A stretch of 17,750 bases of DNA from contig JAGLJX010000260.1 in NCBI GenBank assembly GCA_023142175.1, positions 1 through 17,750 of the forward strand, read 5' to 3'. The DNA is from Emcibacter sp. (GTDB lineage Bacteria; Pseudomonadota; Alphaproteobacteria; Sphingomonadales; Emcibacteraceae). A program made the translations under genes and the position numbers. Positions 7,401 through 14,276 of the stretch are shown piece after piece; the first letter of the stretch is position 1, and each line of letters starts with the position of its first letter. The notes beneath the pieces are model-generated. The model was not told the DNA's origin. It did not search any database and worked only from the letters and a program-made list of their open reading frames with translations.

Positions 7401-8639
7401 ATGAGTATCGCATCACTGTTGAAAACTACAGAAACTGTTGAAGACGAATTCGAAGCCTATGTCTGTGATGATGAGACAACACAGGCATTGATACCTGTTC
7501 TGAATGAACGGGAATGGGCACCGTCTTTGATTAAAAAGGGCGGCATTGAAAATGCTATCAGAACGTTGGGCACTGCCACCCCACCAAAGTTTTTGTTTGT
7601 GGATTTATCAAAATCCAAAGAACCTATGGAAGATATGAATGCTCTTGCAGAGGTTTGCGAACCGGGCACGATGGTGATTGCCATTGGCAAGAAAAATGAC
7701 GTTTCCCTATATCGTGAACTGATTAATTCCGGTGTTCAGGAATATCTTGTCAAGCCCGTGACGACAGAGCAGATAAGAGAATGCATTCTCGTTGCAGAAA
7801 ATACACTGCGTATGGCAGTGGAACCAGAAGCGCAGGTAGTGGAGAATGAAACAGACAAGTTGATCGCTGTAGTTGGTATGAGAGGTGGTGTCGGCGCTAG
7901 TATTCTGGCCAGCAGCTGTGCCTGGATCATAGCCAATGATATGAAAAGAAATACGGCAATCCTTGATATGGATATTTATTTCGGTACAGATGCATTGACA
8001 TTTGATTTGGAACCGGGCCGCGGACTTTGTGATGCTCTGGAAAACCCAAGTCGGATTGACGGGTTGTTCATTGAACGGGCCATGATTCGTCAAAGTGAAA
8101 ATTTATCGATTTTGGGGTCTGAAGCCTCTTTGAATGATCCTACCTATACCGATCCATCTGCAATGAGCCATTTGCTATCGGAACTGAAGCATAATTTTAA
8201 TTATGTAGTTATGGATCTTCCGCGAAATATGGCAGCAGAATATCCGCTGATGTTATCAGAAGCCGATGAGATTATATTGGTATCTGACCTGACTTTGGCC
8301 TCAGCACGTGATGTCATTCGCTTTTTGTCATTATGCAGTACCGTAGCACCCGAGACAAAGGTTAAGATTGTCCTGAATAAAGTTGCAGGTGCCGGGATGG
8401 TGGAAGTGGACAAAAAAGATTTTGAAGCTTCCATAGAACGTGCCGCTGATTGGGAAATTCCTTTTGACCCGAAACTGATGGTTCAAGTTTCACGGGCAGG
8501 AAAGCCCCTGCCTCAGGTTGCGAAATTAAGCAAAATTGTAAAAACCATAAAGGCAATAAGTTCAGATATTACCGGAGATAAATCGGAAGGATCAAAAGAA
8601 TCTTTTTGGAAGAAAATGACCGCTGGATCAAAGAATTAA
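7401..8639 (+). CDS. cpaE: CpaE/TadZ pilus assembly protein, receiver-like plus MinD/ParA-type ATPase
   Basis: A 412-residue protein that in related systems places the pilus machine in the cell. Residues about 17-135 form a receiver-like domain: acidic pair Asp23/Asp24, Asp68 at the phospho-acceptor position (FLFVDLS) and Lys118-Pro119 (EYLVKPV); the usual Thr/Ser of strand 4 appears to be Gly. Residues about 153-390 are a MinD/ParA-like ATPase. Its Walker A is deviant, MRGGVGASI, without the signature and P-loop lysines, as is known in CpaE/TadZ proteins. LDMDIYFG (188-195) and YVVMDLPR (268-275) are the Walker A'/B segments. It lies 12 bp after cpaD. Whether the receiver accepts phosphate is unknown. 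Confidence 0.93.
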   Translation: MSIASLLKTTETVEDEFEAYVCDDETTQALIPVLNEREWAPSLIKKGGIENAIRTLGTATPPKFLFVDLSKSKEPMEDMNALAEVCEPGTMVIAIGKKNDVSLYRELINSGVQEYLVKPVTTEQIRECILVAENTLRMAVEPEAQVVENETDKLIAVVGMRGGVGASILASSCAWIIANDMKRNTAILDMDIYFGTDALTFDLEPGRGLCDALENPSRIDGLFIERAMIRQSENLSILGSEASLNDPTYTDPSAMSHLLSELKHNFNYVVMDLPRNMAAEYPLMLSEADEIILVSDLTLASARDVIRFLSLCSTVAPETKVKIVLNKVAGAGMVEVDKKDFEASIERAADWEIPFDPKLMVQVSRAGKPLPQVAKLSKIVKTIKAISSDITGDKSEGSKESFWKKMTAGSKN

Positions 8640-8647
8640 AGAAAACC

Positions 8648-8679
8648 CTGGATCCAGAAAAAATTTTACATAGTAAAAT
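8648..8679. repeat. Two small palindromes between cpaE and cpaF
   Basis: CTGGATCCAG at 8648-8657 is a perfect 10-bp palindrome. ATTTTAC (8663-8669) and GTAAAAT (8673-8679) pair across a 3-base loop. Together they fill most of the 51-bp gap ahead of the cpaF ribosome site. They might be mRNA processing or stability elements. Confidence 0.5.
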
Positions 8680-8690
8680 CGTGAGAGAAT

Positions 8691-10421
8691 ATGAAACCAG
8701 CATTTGGAAAAAAAACACACCTTGAAGGCAAATCTACCCTAGTTGCAAAGAAAGTTCGCAAACCGGGCAGCTTTGGCAAGGGGCAGCTTGTTTCAAGTCA
8801 CGGTGTGCCTAATGCGGTTAAGGATTCAGTAGATAGTGTTGTAGCTTCGGATGCGGGTGTAGTTGATAGGGCTTATGAGCTCATAGAAAGTGTTCTGCTT
8901 GAAAAGATTAACCCTGCTCAAGCCAAGGAAATGGAACATTCTGAACTTACCAATTCTATTGAAAGCATCATAGATGAAGAAACAGTTCGCCATCGGATAC
9001 AGTTAAATGATCTGGAACGGCGAGACCTTATCACCGTACTTCTGAATGATATTTTATCAGCTGATATTAGCAAGGACGATAGCAAGGCTGATGAGAAAGT
9101 TAACGTTGTTCGTAAACGTAAAAAAGCTCAAAAGCAAACTAATGAACAAAAACAGCAGGTTAGTCAAAATAGCATCATGGATGCCAAAGACCGCCTGCAG
9201 CCCCTGTTACTTGAATATATTGATGCCTCTGCGGCCGGTGAAATGGACCGGTCCGAGCTTGCGGAACAGGTAAGTGAAGCCGTCAATGAATTGATGTCTC
9301 AGGAAAAAATCAATTTGAACCTGCGTGAGCAGCGTGATCTGGTTAATATGTTGCTCCACGATATGTTAGGGCTGGGGCCTCTGGAGCCACTCCTGAGTGA
9401 TGAAGAAATAACCGAAATTTTGGTCAATGGCCCGAAACAGGTCTACATTGAACGTGGCGGCAAATTAAAGCTTTCAGATGTAACTTTCCGGGATAATAAC
9501 CATCTGATGAATATCTGTACCCGGATTGTGACCGCTGTGGGCCGTCGGGTTGATGAATCTACGCCGCTCTGCGATGCGCGTCTGGCGGACGGAAGTCGTG
9601 TGAATATAATTATTCCACCGCTGGCCTTGGATGGCGCATCCATTTCCATTCGTAAGTTTGCCAAGCAAAAAATTACGCTAGACCATATGATCGATTGGGA
9701 AAGTATGTCTCATCAAATGGGGACGGTATTGAAGATTGCATCGGCCAGTCGATTAAATATTCTTATTTCTGGTGGTACTGGTTCGGGTAAAACGACTATG
9801 CTTAATGCCATGTCACGTATGATTGATGTCGGCGAACGTGTGGTGACTATTGAAGATACTGCCGAACTGCAAATGCAGCAGCCCCATGTGGTAAGACTGG
9901 AAACACGCCCTGCCAACTTGGAAGGCAAGGGTGAGATCAGTATGCGCGATCTGGTGAAGAACTCTCTGCGTATGCGCCCCGACCGTATTATTCTTGGGGA
10001 GGTGCGTGGTGCTGAGGCTTTTGACGTGCTTCAGGCCATGAATACGGGCCATGATGGCTCCATGTGTACACTTCATGCCAATAACCCGCGTGAAGCTCTG
10101 ACCCGTATGGAAAATATGATCGGCATGGCCGATTTGAAATTGCCGCAGAAAGCTATCCGGGAACAGATAGCCAGTGCTGTTGATCTTGTGGTTCAGGTTT
10201 CCCGTATGCGGGATGGTGGTCGTCGTGTGGCTTCGATTACTGAGATCGTTGGCATGGAAGGTGATATTATCACGACGCAGGACTTATTTATTTATGAATT
10301 TACCGGAGAAGATGCGGACGGAAAACTGCTTGGCCGGTTTAAATCAACGGGGGTTCGTCCTTACTTTATGGAAAAAGCATCCTATTTTGGTTTGGACAAA
10401 GCACTGATGGAGGCCTTATAG
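8691..10421 (+). CDS. cpaF: CpaF/TadA secretion ATPase with duplicated N-terminal domain
   Basis: A 576-residue cytoplasmic hexameric motor of the PulE/VirB11 family that powers Flp pilus extension and, in Tad systems, retraction. The ATPase core shows Walker A GGTGSGKTT (361-369), the Asp box TIEDTAEL (386-393), Walker B RIILGEVRG with Glu437, and the His box TLHANN (460-465). The core start 'LGLGPLEPLLSDEEITEILVNG' (226-247) is typical. The N-terminal extension is long: a helical unit at 61-126 is repeated without gaps at 165-230, joined by a Lys/Gln-rich linker. Only the second copy sits in the normal position before the core. A weak GAGAG ribosome site precedes ATG 8691. It is followed 7 bp later by tadB. 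Confidence 0.96.
   Translation: MKPAFGKKTHLEGKSTLVAKKVRKPGSFGKGQLVSSHGVPNAVKDSVDSVVASDAGVVDRAYELIESVLLEKINPAQAKEMEHSELTNSIESIIDEETVRHRIQLNDLERRDLITVLLNDILSADISKDDSKADEKVNVVRKRKKAQKQTNEQKQQVSQNSIMDAKDRLQPLLLEYIDASAAGEMDRSELAEQVSEAVNELMSQEKINLNLREQRDLVNMLLHDMLGLGPLEPLLSDEEITEILVNGPKQVYIERGGKLKLSDVTFRDNNHLMNICTRIVTAVGRRVDESTPLCDARLADGSRVNIIIPPLALDGASISIRKFAKQKITLDHMIDWESMSHQMGTVLKIASASRLNILISGGTGSGKTTMLNAMSRMIDVGERVVTIEDTAELQMQQPHVVRLETRPANLEGKGEISMRDLVKNSLRMRPDRIILGEVRGAEAFDVLQAMNTGHDGSMCTLHANNPREALTRMENMIGMADLKLPQKAIREQIASAVDLVVQVSRMRDGGRRVASITEIVGMEGDIITTQDLFIYEFTGEDADGKLLGRFKSTGVRPYFMEKASYFGLDKALMEAL
8871..9068 (+). repeat. CpaF N-terminal repeat unit, copy 1
   Basis: Encodes CpaF residues 61-126. 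Aligned at a constant offset of 104 residues with copy 2, I count about 22 identities in the 62 positions 61-122, including LLE, EM, SEL, LN, and E-x-RDL-x3-LL-x-D-x-L. At DNA level the copies have drifted, so the duplication is old. Confidence 0.85.
9183..9380 (+). repeat. CpaF N-terminal repeat unit, copy 2
   Basis: Encodes CpaF residues 165-230 and leads directly into the ATPase N-domain (GPLEPLL). This copy corresponds to the helical domain usually found just before the core in CpaF proteins. Confidence 0.85.
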
Positions 10422-10428
10422 GAATATC

Positions 10429-11412
10429 ATGGACGTTACTAACCCCGATATAGTCATCATAGGCATTTTTATCTGTGTTCTCATCCTGCTGGGCATAATT
10501 GCGCTCGCTACTGGTTTATTGGATAATAATAGAAAAATTATTCATGATAGGCTGGATAAGGTAAAATCTCGCCATGGAAGTGGTAAAAATCTCTCGAAGG
10601 AACAGGCCAAAAAAGCTCTGTTTGTGAAAAAAGAAAACTCCCTGTTAGACCGACTTATTCCCAAGCCTGAAGAAATGAGGCAACGTTTGGATAAGACTGG
10701 CAAGGATATCACTTTCAAGAAGTATATTTTAGCTACGCTGTTAGTTTCTGTGATTGGTGTGGTTATTGCCAGAGTTTTTATGTTCTCAACTCTGCCACCC
10801 GCCATGGCACTGGGGATATTTTTCGGGTTATATATTCCACATGCCTTCATTAACTTTACGATCAGCAGAAGGTTGAAAAAATTTACAGCACAATTCCCAG
10901 AGGCGATAGACCTTATTGTAAGAGGATTGCGCGCAGGCTTGCCTATAACGGAATCAATTTATGCAGTAGCCCGTGAAATGCAGGATCCTATATCCACCGA
11001 ATTTGGCAAGATAACGGATGAAATCAAATTGGGTATGACAATGGATGAATCCTTATGGGCAACAGCAAAACGCTTGGATACGCCAGATTTTAAATTTTTT
11101 GTTATCAGTTTGTCTGTACAACAAGAGACGGGCGGTAACCTTACAGAGACATTAGTCAATCTGTCAGAAATTCTTAGAGCACGCTCAAGACTGAAGCTCA
11201 AAATTAGAGCTATGGTGTCGGAAGGCAAGGCTAGTGCATACATCATTGGCTCGTTGCCTTTTCTCATGTGTGCACTGCTTTCGGTGATGAATTATGAATA
11301 TATATCTGTTCTATTCACTAATCCAAAGGGGCAAATCGCTTTGATAGGCGCAGGAATATGGCTGTCTATTGGCGGGGGTATTTTGGCAAAAATGATAAAT
11401 TTCGAGGTCTGA
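10429..11412 (+). CDS. tadB: Inner-membrane platform protein TadB
   Basis: A 327-residue polytopic membrane protein of the GspF/T2SSF family. Hydrophobic segments lie at about 8-29, 98-118, 121-141, 270-288 and 302-322. The T2SSF domain covers about 155-285, with 'FPEAIDLIVRGLRAGLPI' and 'LSVQQETGGNLTETLVNLSEILRAR' as its recognisable helices. TadB and TadC form the inner-membrane platform on which the CpaF motor acts. AGGA before the ATG lies in the cpaF stop region, and only three bases separate the stop from tadC, so translation is probably coupled through the motor-platform group. Confidence 0.94.
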   Translation: MDVTNPDIVIIGIFICVLILLGIIALATGLLDNNRKIIHDRLDKVKSRHGSGKNLSKEQAKKALFVKKENSLLDRLIPKPEEMRQRLDKTGKDITFKKYILATLLVSVIGVVIARVFMFSTLPPAMALGIFFGLYIPHAFINFTISRRLKKFTAQFPEAIDLIVRGLRAGLPITESIYAVAREMQDPISTEFGKITDEIKLGMTMDESLWATAKRLDTPDFKFFVISLSVQQETGGNLTETLVNLSEILRARSRLKLKIRAMVSEGKASAYIIGSLPFLMCALLSVMNYEYISVLFTNPKGQIALIGAGIWLSIGGGILAKMINFEV

Positions 11413-11415
11413 GTT

Positions 11416-12390
11416 ATGGAAGCTTTTTTGCCCGATGGCATTACAATAGAGGATGTCATAACAGCATTAGCGGCTATGTCTGCTTTTCTAGTGGTGCTTG
11501 CAATCTGGAGCAGTGGCATTATTAAAGACCCTATGCACGGCAGGGTTAAGCATTTACAGGATCGCAGGCAAGACCTGAAGCGGGGATATACGGCACCTAC
11601 CAAACGTAGGGCAACAGTGAAGAAATCGTCTTATCTGGGTGTCATACAAAATATTGCGAATAAATTTAACCTCGTGAAAAATGAACAAGCCGATAAAACA
11701 CGGTTGAAATTACTACAGGCCGGATACCGTTCAAAGGATATTTTGGCATATTTTATGTTTTTTAAAATGGTGTTACCAATATTAATTGGCACGGTGGCTG
11801 TGGTTCTTATATATGGCATGGGGATGTTTGATCTGCAACCAACTATGAAGTCGGTAGCCTGTATTGGATCGGCTCTGGTAGCCTCTTTTCTACCAGAAAC
11901 AATATTGAAAAACACTACTATGAAGAGAAATTTGGCAATGCAAAGAGCTTTGCCCGATATGCTTGACCTATTGGTAATCTGTGCAGAGGCGGGACTTACG
12001 CTTGATTCTGCTCTGCTGCGGGTTGTTAAAGAAATGGCGCAAACAGGGCCGGAATTGGCCGATGAATTAAACTATACGGCCATCGAACTTGGCTTTCTGC
12101 CGGAACGCAGGCAGGCTCTGAGAAATCTTTCCACTCGGGTTACGCTGCCATCAATTCAGTCGGTTACTGCCACGTTAATTCAGTCGGAGAAATATGGTAC
12201 GCCACTTGCGGATTCTCTAAGGGTATTATCATCAGAATTTAGAAATGAACGTATGATGATAGCAGAAGAAAAAGCAGGAAAACTTCCTGCTACTATGACA
12301 ATTCCACTTATTTTGTTTATTTTACCTACTTTATTTGTTGTATTGATTGGGCCGGCAGCTTGTCAGGTTAATGACATATTGAACAAATAA
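11416..12390 (+). CDS. tadC: Inner-membrane platform protein TadC
   Basis: A 324-residue partner of TadB, also of the T2SSF family. Hydrophobic segments lie at about 14-31, 109-134, 143-160 and 293-315. The T2SSF domain begins near 'RALPDMLDLLVICAEAGLTLDSAL' (177-200) and includes 'LIQSEKYGTPLADSLRVLSSEFR' (254-276). Size and order after TadB are normal. In most tad loci a TPR lipoprotein (TadD) and pseudopilin-like TadE/F/G genes follow; here a 301-bp gap and a histidine kinase follow instead, so the visible cluster ends at this gene. Confidence 0.94.
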   Translation: MEAFLPDGITIEDVITALAAMSAFLVVLAIWSSGIIKDPMHGRVKHLQDRRQDLKRGYTAPTKRRATVKKSSYLGVIQNIANKFNLVKNEQADKTRLKLLQAGYRSKDILAYFMFFKMVLPILIGTVAVVLIYGMGMFDLQPTMKSVACIGSALVASFLPETILKNTTMKRNLAMQRALPDMLDLLVICAEAGLTLDSALLRVVKEMAQTGPELADELNYTAIELGFLPERRQALRNLSTRVTLPSIQSVTATLIQSEKYGTPLADSLRVLSSEFRNERMMIAEEKAGKLPATMTIPLILFILPTLFVVLIGPAACQVNDILNK

Positions 12391-12561
12391 TATCAAAATG
12401 ATGGTTTAATATTATTTCTTTTATTTAAAACAACTTACCTTAAAATTTATCAAAAAAATGTCTTTTTATTTAAGGCAATATTGTGGCCTGCCTTGCTGAA
12501 TTTAGGGGGTGAGAACCATGATTATTTACAACATAGTAAACAAAAGGTTAATTTTTTAGTT

Positions 12562-12620
12562 GATTCGGCGAATCATTTATAGGATGATTCATCTAGTGAT
12601 TTGAATCTATAGGAGGAATC
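12562..12620. promoter_or_regulatory. Cluster of five GANTC sites with overlapping palindromes
   Basis: GANTC occurs at 12562-12566, 12570-12574, 12586-12590, 12603-12607 and 12616-12620. GANTC is the target of the CcrM cell-cycle DNA methylase of alphaproteobacteria, and GcrA acts at such methylated promoters. TGATTCG-G-CGAATCA (12561-12575) is a palindrome, and GAATCAT/ATGATTC (12570-12576, 12584-12590) is an inverted repeat. ATTTATAGGATGATTC (12575-12590) recurs 30 bp later as ATCTATAGGAGGAATC with three differences. Confidence 0.65.
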
Positions 12621-12659
12621 ACACTCAAATATTATAAATAAATATGATATTTGGAGTGT
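12621..12659 (+). promoter_or_regulatory. AT-rich stem-loop with following T-run
   Basis: ACACTCAAATAT (12621-12632) pairs with ATATTTGGAGTGT (12647-12659) with a single bulged base. TTTT follows at 12659-12662. It could be a weak terminator or a leader structure 32 bases before the kinase start; the perfect AGGAGG just upstream would sit at its base. Confidence 0.4.
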
Positions 12660-12691
12660 TTTAAAATATAGGGATGTAGGGTTTCTGAGCT

Positions 12692-13867
12692 ATGAATGCT
12701 TCTTTATTAGATAACCAGCTTTCGAAGCGGAAAAAAATATCTGATCCGAATATCTTGGCGAGATCGGGTCATGAAAAAGAATTCGGTTTGTTTGACAGTG
12801 TTTTTCATGAAGTCAGCAACGCTATCGCAATCATTTCCCGTGAACAGGAAAATCAGCCCCCGGTAATTCTGGATATTAATCATCACTTCGAATTGGTTAC
12901 CGGTTATCAGCTGAATGAAATATATGGACGAAGCCTGTATGACTTTTTGGCGGAAACACAATCCAGACCCAATCGGCATGTCATAGAAAATGCCCTCACT
13001 AGCCGTCAGGCTGCAGTTCTTTTTTGCCCCTGGATAAACAATGACGGCAAAGTTCTTGATATTGATATGACCATCAGGCCGTTCAGTAGTGATAATGACG
13101 GTTCTAGATTTATTTGTGTGTTAAGGGAAAATAGCAGTGACACCTATATCCGTGATCGGGCGGCAAGGGAGATCAAGAGAAACCTGTTAGCTGCCATGCA
13201 TCATAATTTTAAAACACCTCTCAATGGGATTTTAGGATATTCTGAAATTATCATGTCTGAAATGTTAGGCCCTATAGGGCAAGAGTCATATAAAAATTAT
13301 GCACAGGATATTTTTGGTGCGGGAAAAGACCTGTTGCAGTTAATAGACAATTTACTTGAGCTGAAAGAGTTGGAAACAACAGAGTTTGAGCTACAGGAAG
13401 AAAAATTTCCCATTGAAAATATGATCCAGGAATGTCTTAAAAAAGTATCAGAGGATGCGAAAAAAGGTGGCGTGGATATTTCTTGTAATGTTGACAAGAT
13501 ACCCCCTAATCTATTTGGTGACAAATCCCGTCTGCAGCAAGTCATTCACAGCCTGCTGGAGAATGCCCTTAAATTCACGCCAACTGGTGGAAAAATAACC
13601 ATAACTGCAAGACGAAACAGCGAGGGTGGCTATATAATTTGTTGTGAAGACGACGGGTCCGGCATGACCTCTCAGCAGTTGGCAAAGGTTTTCTGTCATG
13701 ACACCCATTTGTCAGACGTTTATTCCAACCCCACGGTGGGAATAGGATTTGGTCTTTCATATGTCAAACAGCTTATTGAGAAGCATGAGGGAACTGTTTC
13801 TATCATCAGTTCTGTGGGCAAAGGTACTACTGTAACCCTGCACCTGCCATCTGAACGTATTTGTTAA
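12692..13867 (+). CDS. PAS-domain histidine kinase with altered H-box
   Basis: A 391-residue soluble kinase-like protein. Residues about 35-150 form a PAS domain ('ILDINHHFELVTGYQLNEIYGRSL'). The HisKA domain follows, with the H-box read as MHHNFKTPLNGILGYSE: His171 is in the acceptor position, but the next residue, usually Glu or Asp, is Asn172; Thr175 is kept. The ATP-binding domain looks complete: N-box LLENALKFTP with Asn291, G1 DDGSGM (Asp320), G2 GIGFGLSYVKQL and terminal GKGTTVTLHLP. The 'SEMLGPIGQESYKNYAQDI' part resembles the PdhS/DivJ group. Since the acidic residue after His is needed for autophosphorylation in HisKA kinases, it may act mainly as phosphatase or partner. The start is ATG 12692 with a weak GTAGGG site. 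Confidence 0.92.
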   Translation: MNASLLDNQLSKRKKISDPNILARSGHEKEFGLFDSVFHEVSNAIAIISREQENQPPVILDINHHFELVTGYQLNEIYGRSLYDFLAETQSRPNRHVIENALTSRQAAVLFCPWINNDGKVLDIDMTIRPFSSDNDGSRFICVLRENSSDTYIRDRAAREIKRNLLAAMHHNFKTPLNGILGYSEIIMSEMLGPIGQESYKNYAQDIFGAGKDLLQLIDNLLELKELETTEFELQEEKFPIENMIQECLKKVSEDAKKGGVDISCNVDKIPPNLFGDKSRLQQVIHSLLENALKFTPTGGKITITARRNSEGGYIICCEDDGSGMTSQQLAKVFCHDTHLSDVYSNPTVGIGFGLSYVKQLIEKHEGTVSIISSVGKGTTVTLHLPSERIC

Positions 13868-13973
13868 TTAAATTTTTCCGTATAATATAATTTCTCAAGC
13901 AGTAATGCGCGACTTGCTTTATGCTGATTCCACCCCATATACTTGGAAACAGTTAAAATAATCAGGACAAATA

Positions 13974-14267
13974 ATGAGCACTTCTTTAAATGTAATTTCC
14001 GCTAATGATTTGCGGAGCGGCCTTAATGTTTATTTTGTGCAGGACGAGGCAGGCGGGCGTTGGGACATGGATATTTCAAAAGCATCCATTTTTGATGAAA
14101 CTAATCTGACCTCAGCATTCGATCTGGCTAGAAACGATATAGATAATAATGTGGTTGTAGATTGTGTGATTGTACCGCTTAACAATGACCATACCCCAAC
14201 TACGACCCGTGAGAAAATTCGCAGCATGGGGCCATCGACCAAATATGGTCATGCTGTCAACTCATAG
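13974..14267 (+). CDS. DUF2849 domain-containing protein
   Basis: A 97-residue protein matching the small alphaproteobacterial DUF2849 family: 'NVISANDLRSGLNVYFV', then 'GRWDMDISKASIF', a short helix, 'VVVDCVIVPL' and the closing 'TREKIRSMGPS'. In other alphaproteobacteria this family is often found beside sulfite-reductase genes, which are absent here; its biochemical role is unknown. AGGA at 13964-13967 gives a normal six-base spacing. An AT-rich 106-bp gap precedes it, with TATAAT-like repeats near 13882 that could serve as a -10 element. Its stop overlaps the ribosome site of the next gene, so it is probably the first gene of a three-gene operon. Confidence 0.8.
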   Translation: MSTSLNVISANDLRSGLNVYFVQDEAGGRWDMDISKASIFDETNLTSAFDLARNDIDNNVVVDCVIVPLNNDHTPTTTREKIRSMGPSTKYGHAVNS

Positions 14268-14276
14268 GATATCAAC

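Larger units (their letters stand above)
12391..12691. other. Regulatory intergenic region upstream of the second kinase
   Basis: This 301-bp gap holds several signals. AAGGCA (12472-12477) and TGCCTT (12489-12494) could form a weak hairpin after tadC. A 13-codon frame with a good GGGGGTGAG site runs 12518-12559 but is too short to call a gene. Five GANTC sites and short palindromes fill 12562-12620. AGGAGG at 12611-12616 is a perfect Shine-Dalgarno sequence with no start codon at the right distance. An AT-rich hairpin follows at 12621-12659. Confidence 0.6.

Noticed and set aside
12518..12559. 13-codon frame with a good GGGGGTGAG ribosome site
   Set aside because: Possible leader peptide, but the peptide has no run of regulatory codons and no attenuator pairing follows directly; too short to call.
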